Positions 25,390 to 33,684 of a stretch of 59,155 bases of DNA are shown here, one piece after another. The notes under the pieces are model-generated. The model saw only the letters and a list, made by a program, of their open reading frames with translations, did not search any database and was not told the origin of the DNA. Position numbers and translations under genes: made by a program. The DNA lies in assembly GCA_035551355.1 (NCBI GenBank), contig DASZNF010000051.1:1-59155 (forward strand). The letters are read 5' to 3'. The stretch is from DATATV01 sp035551355. GTDB lineage: Bacteria; Actinomycetota; Actinomycetes; Mycobacteriales; Pseudonocardiaceae. The number at the start of each line of letters is the position of its first letter. The stretch's first letter is position 1.

Positions 25390-28155
25390 ATGCTGTTCGG
25401 GCGTGCGGCGGCGCTGGAATCACTCCTGCGCGCAGCGGGTTCGGCCACCGAGCCGCCGTTGACGCTGGTGGCGGGTCCCTCGGGCATCGGCCGAAGTGCG
25501 CTGCTCGACGAACTGAGCCGCGCGGTGGCGCAGCGCGGCGGCCGGGTCTGCCGAATTCGGTTCACGCTCAGTGATCACAGCATTCCCTTCGCCGGGCTGG
25601 TCCGGCTGGCCGGCGAGGCGCTGGCCCTGGCCGACGCGGCCCGCCCGGCCGACGAACCGGGCCTGACCGAGGCCACCCACCGGCGGCGCAGCCTGGCCGG
25701 GCTGATCGCCGGGGCCGCGCACCTGCCCGCCTCGGCCGAACGGGCCGCGGCCGTGCTGGCCGGCATGCTGGCCGAGGCCGGGCCGCTGGTGCTGGTGGTC
25801 GACGATCTGCAGTGGCTGGACCGGCAGTCGCTGGTGCTCACCGAGCCGCTGGTCCGGGCGCTGGCCGGCACCGGGGTGACCTGTGTCGGCGCCATCGACG
25901 GGCAGCCGGTGGCCGAACCGGACGTGCTGGCCAAGCTGCGAGTGGACGGTCTGGCCCGGGTGCTGGCGCTGCGGCCGCTGAACCGCGCGGAGTCGGCCGC
26001 GCTGATCGCCGACACCCTGCAGGCCACACCGCAATCCGCGCTGGTCGCCGCGCTGACCCGGGCCGCCCGCGGCCGGCCGGGCGCGCTGCTGGCCGCGCTG
26101 GCCGGGCACCGCGGCACCGCGGCCATCCGGATCGCCGACCGGCACGCCTACCTGCTGCGCCCGCACCAGCCGCCCGCGCTGCCCGAGGAGCACCCGCTGT
26201 TCGCGCCGATCGCCCGGCTCGGTGACCAGGCGTGGGCGGTGGCCAAGGCGCTGGCCGTGCTGCGCCCGCTCACCGGTCCGGTGCTCGACCTGGTGGCCGA
26301 GGCGCTGGAGATCGACGACCCCGGGCCCGCCCTGGACCGGCTGCGCACGGCCGGGGTGCTGGGCCCGAACACGGGCGCGGCCGGTCTGCGATTCCGGGTG
26401 CCACTGCTGGCCGACGCACTGCTGGGTTGCCTGCGGCCGTTCGAACGGCGGCGGCTGGCCCAGGTCGCGGTGACCGCGCTGTGGTCGGGCCGGGCCACCT
26501 GCGCCGACCCGAACTACCGGGCCGACCGGCTGGCCGACGCGGGCCGGCTGGTCGATCCGGACCGGGCCCGGGAGGAACTGCTGGAGCGGGCCGGGGCGCT
26601 GATGCTGGAAAGCGGCGGCCGGGCCGAGGGCTGGTTGCAGGCGGCGGCCGGGCTGACCGTCGATCCGGTGCGCCGGGCCCACATCCTGTATCTCCATGCG
26701 GCCACCAGTTGTATTCACGGCGACTACCGCAGCTGCATGGCCAGCAGCACGGTGCTGCTGGCCGAGCACGCCGGGCGGTTCGACGAGGATGCGTTGCAGG
26801 AACTGGATCTCATCCACGTCACCTCGCTGCGCGGCCTCGGCGACACCGCGGGGCTCAACCGGCTGGTCGAGGTGGGCGAGCACACGCCGGCCCGCCGGGT
26901 GGTGACCACCGCGGCCGCGCTGTCCCTGCTCGATCGCTGGCGGGAAGCGGCGGATCTCCTTGAGTCCGCTGTGGACCACAAGGCCGCCGGGCCGGCATCC
27001 GCGGATCTCGCGGAGATCTTCCGGGCCGGTGCGGCATTCTGGCTGGGCCGACCGGAACGCTTCGAGCGCAACCTGTCCGACCCGACCCGCTGGCGCCTCA
27101 ACGGGGTGGGCCGCCACCATCTGGAGCGGGTGCAGTCCCAGGCACGACTGCTGCTGGCCCAGGGCGAGCTGCACCGAGCCGAGGAACTCCTTGCCGCCGA
27201 AAGGGTTCCGGCGCAACGAATGTCCACAACGGACCGTTCGCTGCTGGCCGGGGCGACCGGGGACTGGCGGGCGGCCCTGAATCTGGCCCGGCTGAGCATC
27301 GCCACCGGAAACGCGCCGGGCTACGAACCCGGGCACGTGGCCATGCACCAGCTGGCCGCGACCATCCTGCTCGCCTCCGGCCAGCCCAACCGGGCCCGCG
27401 CCCTGCTGGACGCCGCGCTGGCCGCCGATCCGGTGCTGCCGCACCTGTTGGCCGGCCCGGCCGCTGCGGTGGAGCGGGCGTTCGGCTTCCCGGACCGGGC
27501 CGCACGAAGGTTGCGGGACGGGCTGGAACTGGCCGCGGACAAGGGTTTCGTGATGGGTACCGACCTGTTGTGGTTCGAACTGGCCGAGTTGGAGTTGCTG
27601 GCCGTTCGCCCGGAGCGGGCCCGGGTGCACCTGACCGAACTGGACCGGGTGGCCGACGCGGTCGGCGGAACCCGGCCCGCGCTGCACAGCATGATCATCC
27701 GCGCGGTGCTGGAGCAGGACGCCGACACCGCCGAGCGCGCGATCCGCCTGGCCGCCCGCCGCGGCCAGCCGTTCGAACAGGCCCGCACCATCGACGTGCT
27801 GGTGCGCCACGGCGTCGGCGCGGCCGAACACCTGCTCACCGCCTACCGGTTGCTGGGCCGGCTGGGCGCGCTGCTGCACCGGACCTGGCTGCGCACCCTG
27901 ATGCGCGAGCACGACGTCGCGGTGCCGGGGCGGCGGGCGGCGACCGCGGAGAACGAGCGGCTGCTGGCCGAACTGGTCACCGAGGGACTGTCCAACCGGC
28001 AGCTGGCGGTGGTGCTGGGCACCAGCGAACGCAGCGTGGAGGGCAGGCTCTCCCGGCTGTTCTCCCGCACCGGCTACCGGTCCAGGGTGGAGCTGGCCAC
28101 CGCCATGCTCACCAGCGATTATCCCGATGACCTGGCAGAATCCCCGGCATCATGA
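25390..28155 (+). CDS. LuxR-family LAL regulator B1
   Basis: This 921-residue LAL regulator has an N-terminal STAND ATPase domain with Walker A G-P-S-G-I-G-R-S (arginine replacing lysine) and Walker B LVLVVDDLQWLD. A helical repeat region occupies about residues 300-840. The C-terminal HTH is around GLSNRQLAVVLGTSERSVEGRLSRLF. ATG 25390 is immediately before the ATPase domain, with no strong ribosome site. The 3' end overlaps the LtrA-family gene (ATGA), so the two are co-translated. It is divergent from A1 and is the paralogue of the regulator starting at 54612. Confidence 0.88.
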   Translation: MLFGRAAALESLLRAAGSATEPPLTLVAGPSGIGRSALLDELSRAVAQRGGRVCRIRFTLSDHSIPFAGLVRLAGEALALADAARPADEPGLTEATHRRRSLAGLIAGAAHLPASAERAAAVLAGMLAEAGPLVLVVDDLQWLDRQSLVLTEPLVRALAGTGVTCVGAIDGQPVAEPDVLAKLRVDGLARVLALRPLNRAESAALIADTLQATPQSALVAALTRAARGRPGALLAALAGHRGTAAIRIADRHAYLLRPHQPPALPEEHPLFAPIARLGDQAWAVAKALAVLRPLTGPVLDLVAEALEIDDPGPALDRLRTAGVLGPNTGAAGLRFRVPLLADALLGCLRPFERRRLAQVAVTALWSGRATCADPNYRADRLADAGRLVDPDRAREELLERAGALMLESGGRAEGWLQAAAGLTVDPVRRAHILYLHAATSCIHGDYRSCMASSTVLLAEHAGRFDEDALQELDLIHVTSLRGLGDTAGLNRLVEVGEHTPARRVVTTAAALSLLDRWREAADLLESAVDHKAAGPASADLAEIFRAGAAFWLGRPERFERNLSDPTRWRLNGVGRHHLERVQSQARLLLAQGELHRAEELLAAERVPAQRMSTTDRSLLAGATGDWRAALNLARLSIATGNAPGYEPGHVAMHQLAATILLASGQPNRARALLDAALAADPVLPHLLAGPAAAVERAFGFPDRAARRLRDGLELAADKGFVMGTDLLWFELAELELLAVRPERARVHLTELDRVADAVGGTRPALHSMIIRAVLEQDADTAERAIRLAARRGQPFEQARTIDVLVRHGVGAAEHLLTAYRLLGRLGALLHRTWLRTLMREHDVAVPGRRAATAENERLLAELVTEGLSNRQLAVVLGTSERSVEGRLSRLFSRTGYRSRVELATAMLTSDYPDDLAESPAS

Positions 28156-29330
28156 CCGAACTCGCCATGCTGCGCCGGATGACCGGCCGCGACCCAAGCG
28201 AGCCGCACCGCGCCTCCACCCCGCTGGAACTGTTGTTCGACCTGTGTTTCGTGGTCGCGGTGTCGCAGGCCGCGACCCAGCTGCACCACAGCCTGGCCGC
28301 CGGGCACGTGGGCAGCGGGCTGCTCGGCTATGCCATCGTGTTCTTCGCGATCTGGTGGGCGTGGGTGAACTTCACCTGGTTCGCCTCGGCCTACGACACC
28401 GATGACGTGCCCTACCGACTGCTCACGCTGGTGCAGATCGCCGGAGTGCTGGTGCTGGCCGCCGGGGTGCCCGCCGCGGCCGAGCACGAGGACTTCCGCA
28501 CCATGGTGGCCGGGTACGTGCTGATGCGGGTGGCCATGATCGGCCAGTGGCTGCGCGCCGCCAGCGGCCACCGGGCCGGGCGCCCGGCCGCGCTGCGCTA
28601 CGCGGCGGGTATCGGAGTCGTGCAGGTGTGCTGGGTGGCCCGGCTGGCGATTCCGCCGGGCTTGTGGTCGAACATCAGTTTCGCGGTGCTGGCGCTGGCC
28701 GAACTGGCGGTGCCCGCGTGGGCCGAGTTCGGCGGTTCGGCCACCTCGTGGCACCCCGGTCACATCAACGAGCGCTATGGGCTGTTCACCCTGATCGTGC
28801 TGGGTGAGGCGGTGGCCGCGGCCAGCACCGCCGTACAGTCCGCGCTTTCCGATCGCGGCCTGTCCGCGCCGCTACTGGTGCTCGCGTCCGGCGGGCTGTT
28901 GTTGATCTTCGGCATGTGGTGGTCGTACTTCAAGCACGAGGTGACCGCGAACCTGCGGCGCTCGCTGGTCGCCACCTTCCTGTGGGCCTACGGGCATTAC
29001 GGCATCTTCGCCGCGGTGGCGGCGCTGGGCGCGGGCCTCGAGGTCGCCGCGGACACCCTGGGCCACGACGATCATGTGGGCTCGCTGGCGGCGGGCTTCA
29101 TGGTCGCCGTGCCGGTCGCGGTGTTCCTGTTGCTGGGCGGCTGGTTGCACGGCTGGATGTCGCAGCGGCCCGGCGTCCGGCTCGAACCGCTGGTGCTGGG
29201 CACGGTGCTGGTGCTGGCCGCCGCGTTCCTGGCGGCGGCCAGCCTGCCGGTTGCCGTGCTGGTCATGGGGTTGGTGGTCGCCCTGGTGCTGGCGGTCAAC
29301 CTGTGGTCCATGCGCCGCGCCCTGGGCTGA
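28152..29330 (+). CDS. LtrA-family (low temperature requirement A) membrane protein
   Basis: This 392-residue protein has about ten hydrophobic helices. It carries the N-terminal signature of the LtrA family (HRASTPLELLFDLCFVVAVSQ), the segment WWAWVNFTWFASAYDTDD, and the central RYGLFTLIVLGEAV. LtrA was named from a Listeria cold-growth phenotype; its biochemical role is unknown. It acts in the cytoplasmic membrane. The start overlaps the stop of LAL regulator B1, an unusual partner. A convergent MFS gene ends three bases downstream. Confidence 0.9.
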   Translation: MTELAMLRRMTGRDPSEPHRASTPLELLFDLCFVVAVSQAATQLHHSLAAGHVGSGLLGYAIVFFAIWWAWVNFTWFASAYDTDDVPYRLLTLVQIAGVLVLAAGVPAAAEHEDFRTMVAGYVLMRVAMIGQWLRAASGHRAGRPAALRYAAGIGVVQVCWVARLAIPPGLWSNISFAVLALAELAVPAWAEFGGSATSWHPGHINERYGLFTLIVLGEAVAAASTAVQSALSDRGLSAPLLVLASGGLLLIFGMWWSYFKHEVTANLRRSLVATFLWAYGHYGIFAAVAALGAGLEVAADTLGHDDHVGSLAAGFMVAVPVAVFLLLGGWLHGWMSQRPGVRLEPLVLGTVLVLAAAFLAAASLPVAVLVMGLVVALVLAVNLWSMRRALG

Positions 29331-29333
29331 GCC

Positions 29334-30623
29334 TCACTCCGGCAGGGTTTCGTGCCGGGTTTCCGGGGCCAGCCGGACCAGCCCGATCCCGATCAGGAAC
29401 GGAATCGCGGTGGTGGCCAACGGCAAGGCCAGTGAGCCGGACGCGTGGATGCCGTAGCCGATGGCGAACGTGCCGACCGCGGCCACCCACCGGGACAGCG
29501 TGGTGGTGAACGCGAACGCGGTGGCCCGGACCCGGGTCGGGTACTGCTCGGGCAGCCACACGGTGAACACCGCGAAGTTCGCCCCGCCCAGTCCGAGTAT
29601 CGGCAGGAAGGCGAAGAACAGCCCGCTGTTCTGCACCGCGTAGGCCCAGCCGTACGCGCCCACGATCCCGGCGATCATCAAGGCGAACAACAGGATCAGC
29701 GCACCGCGACGACCCAGCCAAGCGGCCAGCCAGGGCACCAGCAGGCAGCCGAGAATGGTGCACACTGCGACGATTCCGGTGGCCAGGCTGGCCAGCCGGA
29801 TCACCGACGCGCCGGTGTGGCCGTCGTTCTCGGCGAGGGTGGTCATGGCGGTGGGCACGTACGTCGTGCCCGCCCACAGGCCGAGCACGCAGATGACCAG
29901 CAGCATCAGGTTGGCGATCGTGCGGCCGAGATAGGGCGGGCGCAGGATTTCCCGCACCGGTTGCCACACCGAGGTGGTGGCGTTTTCCTGCCAGCGCTCG
30001 GGTTCCACCGTCTTGCGCCGGATCACGAAGATCAGCAGCGCGGGCAGCAGACCGAGGAAGAACATGCCGCGCCAGCCGAGATGCTGGCCGGCCAGCAAAT
30101 AGATCAGCGACGCGGCGAGCACACCGACATAGGCGGCCGAATGCAGGAATCCGCCGAACCGGGCCCGGATGCGTTCCGGCACGGTCTCCGCGACCAGGGT
30201 GCCGGCCATGGCCCACTCCCCGCCGACGCCGATCGCGCACAGGAAACGGAAGGCGTTCCACTCCCACACGTTGGTGGCCACGCCGGCCAGTGCGGTGAAC
30301 ACGGCGTAGGTCAGGATGCTGCCGATCATCGCCGGGCGGCGGCCGAACCGGTCGGCGATCGGCCCCCAGATCACCGAACATCCCCAGCCGACAAGGAAGA
30401 TCGCCGAGCTGATCTGACCGAACCAGCCCACGTTGGCCGCGTTGTCGGCGTAACCGCTGGCTGGTAACAGGGTGGCCATCGACGGCGCGAGCACCAACCC
30501 GAAGATGGTCCAGTTGTAGCCGTCCATGGCCCAGCCGCCGAACGAGCCCCAGAACGCCGCGCGCTGGGGTTTGCCCATCCGCCCGGCGGACCGGCTGGCG
30601 AGCGCCTGATCGTGCACGGTCAT
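29334..30623 (-). CDS. MFS transporter (carboxylate/aromatic-acid type)
   Basis: This 429-residue major facilitator protein has 12 predicted helices. The loop 2-3 motif is GPIADRFGRRP, and the first helix region AAFWGSFGGWAMDGYNWTIFGLVL is like proton-linked carriers of carboxylates (SHS or AAHS groups). It is the second gene of a minus-strand unit, 31 bp after an enoyl-CoA hydratase. Opposite lies a CoA ligase with a GntR regulator, so it probably imports the acid that the ligase activates. ATG 30623 has a GTGAGG site; GTG 30635 is a less likely start. Confidence 0.88.
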   Translation of the reverse strand: MTVHDQALASRSAGRMGKPQRAAFWGSFGGWAMDGYNWTIFGLVLAPSMATLLPASGYADNAANVGWFGQISSAIFLVGWGCSVIWGPIADRFGRRPAMIGSILTYAVFTALAGVATNVWEWNAFRFLCAIGVGGEWAMAGTLVAETVPERIRARFGGFLHSAAYVGVLAASLIYLLAGQHLGWRGMFFLGLLPALLIFVIRRKTVEPERWQENATTSVWQPVREILRPPYLGRTIANLMLLVICVLGLWAGTTYVPTAMTTLAENDGHTGASVIRLASLATGIVAVCTILGCLLVPWLAAWLGRRGALILLFALMIAGIVGAYGWAYAVQNSGLFFAFLPILGLGGANFAVFTVWLPEQYPTRVRATAFAFTTTLSRWVAAVGTFAIGYGIHASGSLALPLATTAIPFLIGIGLVRLAPETRHETLPE

Positions 30624-30654
30624 CGTCGACCTCACTCTCGTGGAGAATCTCGCG

Positions 30655-31416
30655 TCAGGTTTGCTTGCGGCTGCTCAGGAACTCCGTGACCCCGTGTTGA
30701 AAGTCCGCATAGGACACTGCCGGTCCGGCCGCGAAACTGCGGACCGCGGCGCGCACCGGGGACAGTGACACGCTGACCGCCTGCTTGGCCGCGACCAGTG
30801 CCGAACGTGGTTGCGCCACAATGGAATCCACCAGCGCACCGGTCACCTCGGCCAGCTTCTCCTCGGGCACGCTGCGATTGGCCAGACCCAGCGAGACCGC
30901 CTCGGCCGCGCCGAGCAGCCGTCCGGTGTAGAGCAGCTCGCGGGCCAGGCCGTGCCCGACCAGTACGGACAGCCGGGCGGCGAAACTGGGGCTGACCAGG
31001 ATGCCCAGCCGGGCGATGGGCATGCCCAGGCGGGCGGTGTCGGCCAGCACGCGCAGGTCGCAGGCCAGCGCCAGCTGACAGCCCGCACCCGCGGCCACCC
31101 CGCTGACCTGAGCGATCACCGGGACCGGGGCCTCCTCGATGGCGGTGCAGGCGGCCTCCATCCGGGCGAAGCTCTCTTCGACGTCGTCCGGGCTGGCGTG
31201 CACCCATTCCCGCAGATCGGATCCGGCACTGAAGGTGGACCCGCTGCCGCGCACCACGATGGCGTGGATGTCGGCGTCCCGGGCCAGGTCGCGGAAGGTC
31301 TGTTCGACCGCCTGCCAGTCCTCCCGGCCCAGGGCGTTGCGGCTGCCGCCGGAGCCCAGCACGGTCTCGGCCACCGCACCGGTGCGGCGCACCGTGACCT
31401 TGGACTCGGCGCTCAT
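30655..31416 (-). CDS. Enoyl-CoA hydratase/isomerase family protein
   Basis: This 253-residue crotonase-fold enzyme has both oxyanion-hole segments: GSGSTFSAGSDL near residue 60, and the glycine-rich VAAGAGCQLALACDLRV near 110. A glutamate pair typical of hydratases is not obvious at the second catalytic position (the region reads MPIARLGILVSPSF). The chemistry could therefore be isomerisation, hydration or another acyl-CoA reaction. A GGAGGG site precedes ATG 31416. It is transcribed with the MFS carrier and diverges from GntR and acyl-CoA ligase genes across about 100 bp. Confidence 0.88.
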   Translation of the reverse strand: MSAESKVTVRRTGAVAETVLGSGGSRNALGREDWQAVEQTFRDLARDADIHAIVVRGSGSTFSAGSDLREWVHASPDDVEESFARMEAACTAIEEAPVPVIAQVSGVAAGAGCQLALACDLRVLADTARLGMPIARLGILVSPSFAARLSVLVGHGLARELLYTGRLLGAAEAVSLGLANRSVPEEKLAEVTGALVDSIVAQPRSALVAAKQAVSVSLSPVRAAVRSFAAGPAVSYADFQHGVTEFLSSRKQT

Positions 31417-31437
31417 CTACTGCCCTCCGCGAAGTGG

Positions 31438-31454
31438 CTAGTCCACTGGACCAG
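31438..31454. promoter_or_regulatory. Candidate GntR operator in the divergent promoter
   Basis: The sequence ctagtccactggaccag is an imperfect palindrome (7 of 8 pairs match, one central base) and resembles the TGGTC/GACCA-type sites of FadR-subfamily GntR proteins. It lies between the enoyl-CoA hydratase start and the GntR start. A second ggctag at 31465-31470 may be a half-site. Confidence 0.5.
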
Positions 31455-31518
31455 TCATCCAATGGGCTAGAGTGTGGGGACGATCGCCAGGCAGTGTCAA
31501 GTGCGCGGGAGTGGGCCG

Positions 31519-32247
31519 ATGGGGAACCCGGACGAGGGGCAGAGCCTGCGCCCGCTGCCCCGCCCCAAGCTCTACGAGCAGGTCGTCGAGCGATTGCGCG
31601 AGTACGTGCGCACCAACGGCCTGCACGTGGGCGACCGACTGCCGGCCGAGCGGGATCTGGCCGGGCGGCTGGGGGTCAGCCGCACGTCGATCCGGCAGGC
31701 CGTGGTCGCGCTGGAAGTGCAGGGCCTGGTCGAGGTCCGCCACGGCGGCGGGATCTTCCTGCTGCGCGAGCACTGGAGCCCGGAGCCGTTCGCCCGGATG
31801 CTCGACCGGCGGCGAAGGCTGCCCGATGTGCTGGAGGCCCGGGACGCGCTGGAGACCAAGACCGCCGCGTTGGCCGCGCAACGACGCACCGAAGCCGACC
31901 TGGCCGAGCTCGACGCGGCGCTGGAGGACATGGCGCTGGCCATCAAGAACGGCGACCTGGGCGAGCGGGCCGACCGCCGGTTCCACGGCGCGATCACCAA
32001 GGCCGCGGGCAATCCGTTGATCACCGACGCCATGGCGAGGCTGTCCGAGCGGATCGCGGAGAGCCGGACCGAATCACTGCGCCAGCCCGGCCGGCCCGAG
32101 CAGTCGCTGGCCCAGCACCGGGCGATCGCCGAAGCCATCCGCCGCGGCGACCCGGACGCGGCCGCCGCGGCCATGCACACCCACGTGTCCAGCGTGGGTC
32201 GGGTGAAACTGTTGGAGTGGACGCCGACCGATGGCGAGGAGCCGTAG
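31519..32247 (+). CDS. GntR-family (FCD) transcriptional regulator
   Basis: This 242-residue FadR-subfamily regulator has a winged helix at residues 15-85 (RLPAERDLAGRLGVSRTSIRQAVVALEVQGLVEVRHGGG). It is followed by an FCD ligand-binding domain whose likely metal ligands lie in DRRFHGAITKAAGN, AQHRAIAEAI and MHTHV. Such proteins sense organic acids or acyl-CoAs. ATG 31519 fits the domain start; GTG 31474 lies in frame upstream. Two bases separate it from the acyl-CoA ligase, so the two are one operon, with the carrier and hydratase divergent. Autorepression through the palindrome upstream is inferred. Confidence 0.9.
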   Translation: MGNPDEGQSLRPLPRPKLYEQVVERLREYVRTNGLHVGDRLPAERDLAGRLGVSRTSIRQAVVALEVQGLVEVRHGGGIFLLREHWSPEPFARMLDRRRRLPDVLEARDALETKTAALAAQRRTEADLAELDAALEDMALAIKNGDLGERADRRFHGAITKAAGNPLITDAMARLSERIAESRTESLRQPGRPEQSLAQHRAIAEAIRRGDPDAAAAAMHTHVSSVGRVKLLEWTPTDGEEP

Positions 32248-32249
32248 CG

Positions 32250-33650
32250 ATGCCCTTGTTGACCGCACTGTCCGGTGATCTCGGAGCGGACTCGGCGGAC
32301 GCGCTGCGGGTGGCCGGGGTCGACTGTTCGCGGGAAGCGTTGCTGGGCAAGGCATCCGCGGTGGCCGACCGCATCGCCGGACTCCCCGCCGTGGCCGTGC
32401 TGGCCAAGCCGACGCTGCACACGGTGGTCGCGGTGGTCGGCGGTCTGCTCGCCGGAGTGCCCGTGGTCCCGCTGCCGCCCGACTCCGGAACCCTTGAGCG
32501 CCAGCACATCCTGCACGATTCCGGCGCCGCCGTGCTGCTGACCGCGCAGCCGCTGGACGAGGCCGGCGTCGAGGTCCTCCCGGTCGACCTCGACCAGCAC
32601 TCGGCCACCAGCCGGCCCGAGCCGGACGACTCGGCGACCGCGCTGATCCTGTACACCAGCGGCACCACCGGCAAGCCCAAGGGCGCCCTGATTTCCAGGC
32701 GCGCCATCGCCGCCAGCCTGGACGGGCTGGCCGAGGCGTGGGCGTGGACCCCGGATGACACGCTGGCCCACGGACTTCCGCTGTTCCACGTGCACGGCCT
32801 GGTGCTGGGCGTGCTCGGCGCGCTGCGCACCGGCAGCAAACTGGTGCACACCGGCAGCGCGAAACCGGAAGCCTATGCGGCAGCAGGCGCTTCGATGTAC
32901 TTCGGCGTGCCGACGGTGTGGTCGAGGGTGTGCCAGGATCCGGCGTCCGCACGGGCGCTGTCCGCCGCGCGACTGCTGGTCTCCGGCAGCGCCCCACTCC
33001 CCGCGCCGGTCTTCGCCCGCCTGGCCGAACTCACCGGCCAATCGCCGGTGGAGCGCTACGGCATGACCGAGACCCTGATCACCGTCAGCACCCGCGCCGA
33101 GGGTGATCGGCGCCCCGGCTACGTCGGACTTCCGTTGCGCGGTATGGAAACCACGCTCGTCGGCGAGGACGGCGCGGCAGTGCCGCAGGACGGCAACGCC
33201 ATCGGCGAACTCCGCATCCGCGGCGCCAGCCTGTTCGACGGCTACCTCAACCGCCCGGAAGCGACCGCGGCCAGCTGGGCTGAGGGCGGCTGGTTCCGTA
33301 CCGGTGACGTGGCCACCATCGACGCCGACGGCTGGCACCGCATCGTCGGCCGGGCCAGCACCGATCTGATCAAGTCCGGTGGTTACCGCATCGGGGCGGG
33401 TGAGGTGGAGAATGTGCTGCTGGGTCACCCGGCGGTGCGGGAGGCGGCGGTCGTCGGCCTGCCCGATCCGGACCTGGGCCAGCGCGTGGTCGCTTACGTG
33501 GTGGCGGGCGAAGTGGCCGAGCGTGAGCTGATCGAGTTCGTGTCCGGGCAGCTGTCCCACCACAAGCGCCCCCGCCAGATCCGCTTCGTGGATGCGTTGC
33601 CCCGCAACGAAATGGGCAAGGTCCAGAAGAGGCTCCTGGCCGAAACCTGA
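32250..33650 (+). CDS. AMP-dependent acyl-CoA synthetase (MatB/FadD36-like)
   Basis: This 466-residue ANL-superfamily ligase adenylates a carboxylic acid and joins it to CoA. Motifs in order are ILYTSGTTGKPKG (P-loop, about residue 132), GLPLFHVHGL, RYGMTET, GWFRTGDVATID, KSGGYRIGAGEVE and the catalytic lysine in RNEMGKVQK. It is shorter than typical FadD enzymes and is closest in layout to malonate/short-chain ligases such as MatB. Its GntR(FCD) partner and carrier recall the malonate mat cluster, but no malonyl-CoA decarboxylase is present. It follows GntR by two bases. Confidence 0.88.
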   Translation: MPLLTALSGDLGADSADALRVAGVDCSREALLGKASAVADRIAGLPAVAVLAKPTLHTVVAVVGGLLAGVPVVPLPPDSGTLERQHILHDSGAAVLLTAQPLDEAGVEVLPVDLDQHSATSRPEPDDSATALILYTSGTTGKPKGALISRRAIAASLDGLAEAWAWTPDDTLAHGLPLFHVHGLVLGVLGALRTGSKLVHTGSAKPEAYAAAGASMYFGVPTVWSRVCQDPASARALSAARLLVSGSAPLPAPVFARLAELTGQSPVERYGMTETLITVSTRAEGDRRPGYVGLPLRGMETTLVGEDGAAVPQDGNAIGELRIRGASLFDGYLNRPEATAASWAEGGWFRTGDVATIDADGWHRIVGRASTDLIKSGGYRIGAGEVENVLLGHPAVREAAVVGLPDPDLGQRVVAYVVAGEVAERELIEFVSGQLSHHKRPRQIRFVDALPRNEMGKVQKRLLAET

Positions 33651-33684
33651 GCCCCGGCAAGCAAATCGCAACCGGTACGGAAGC

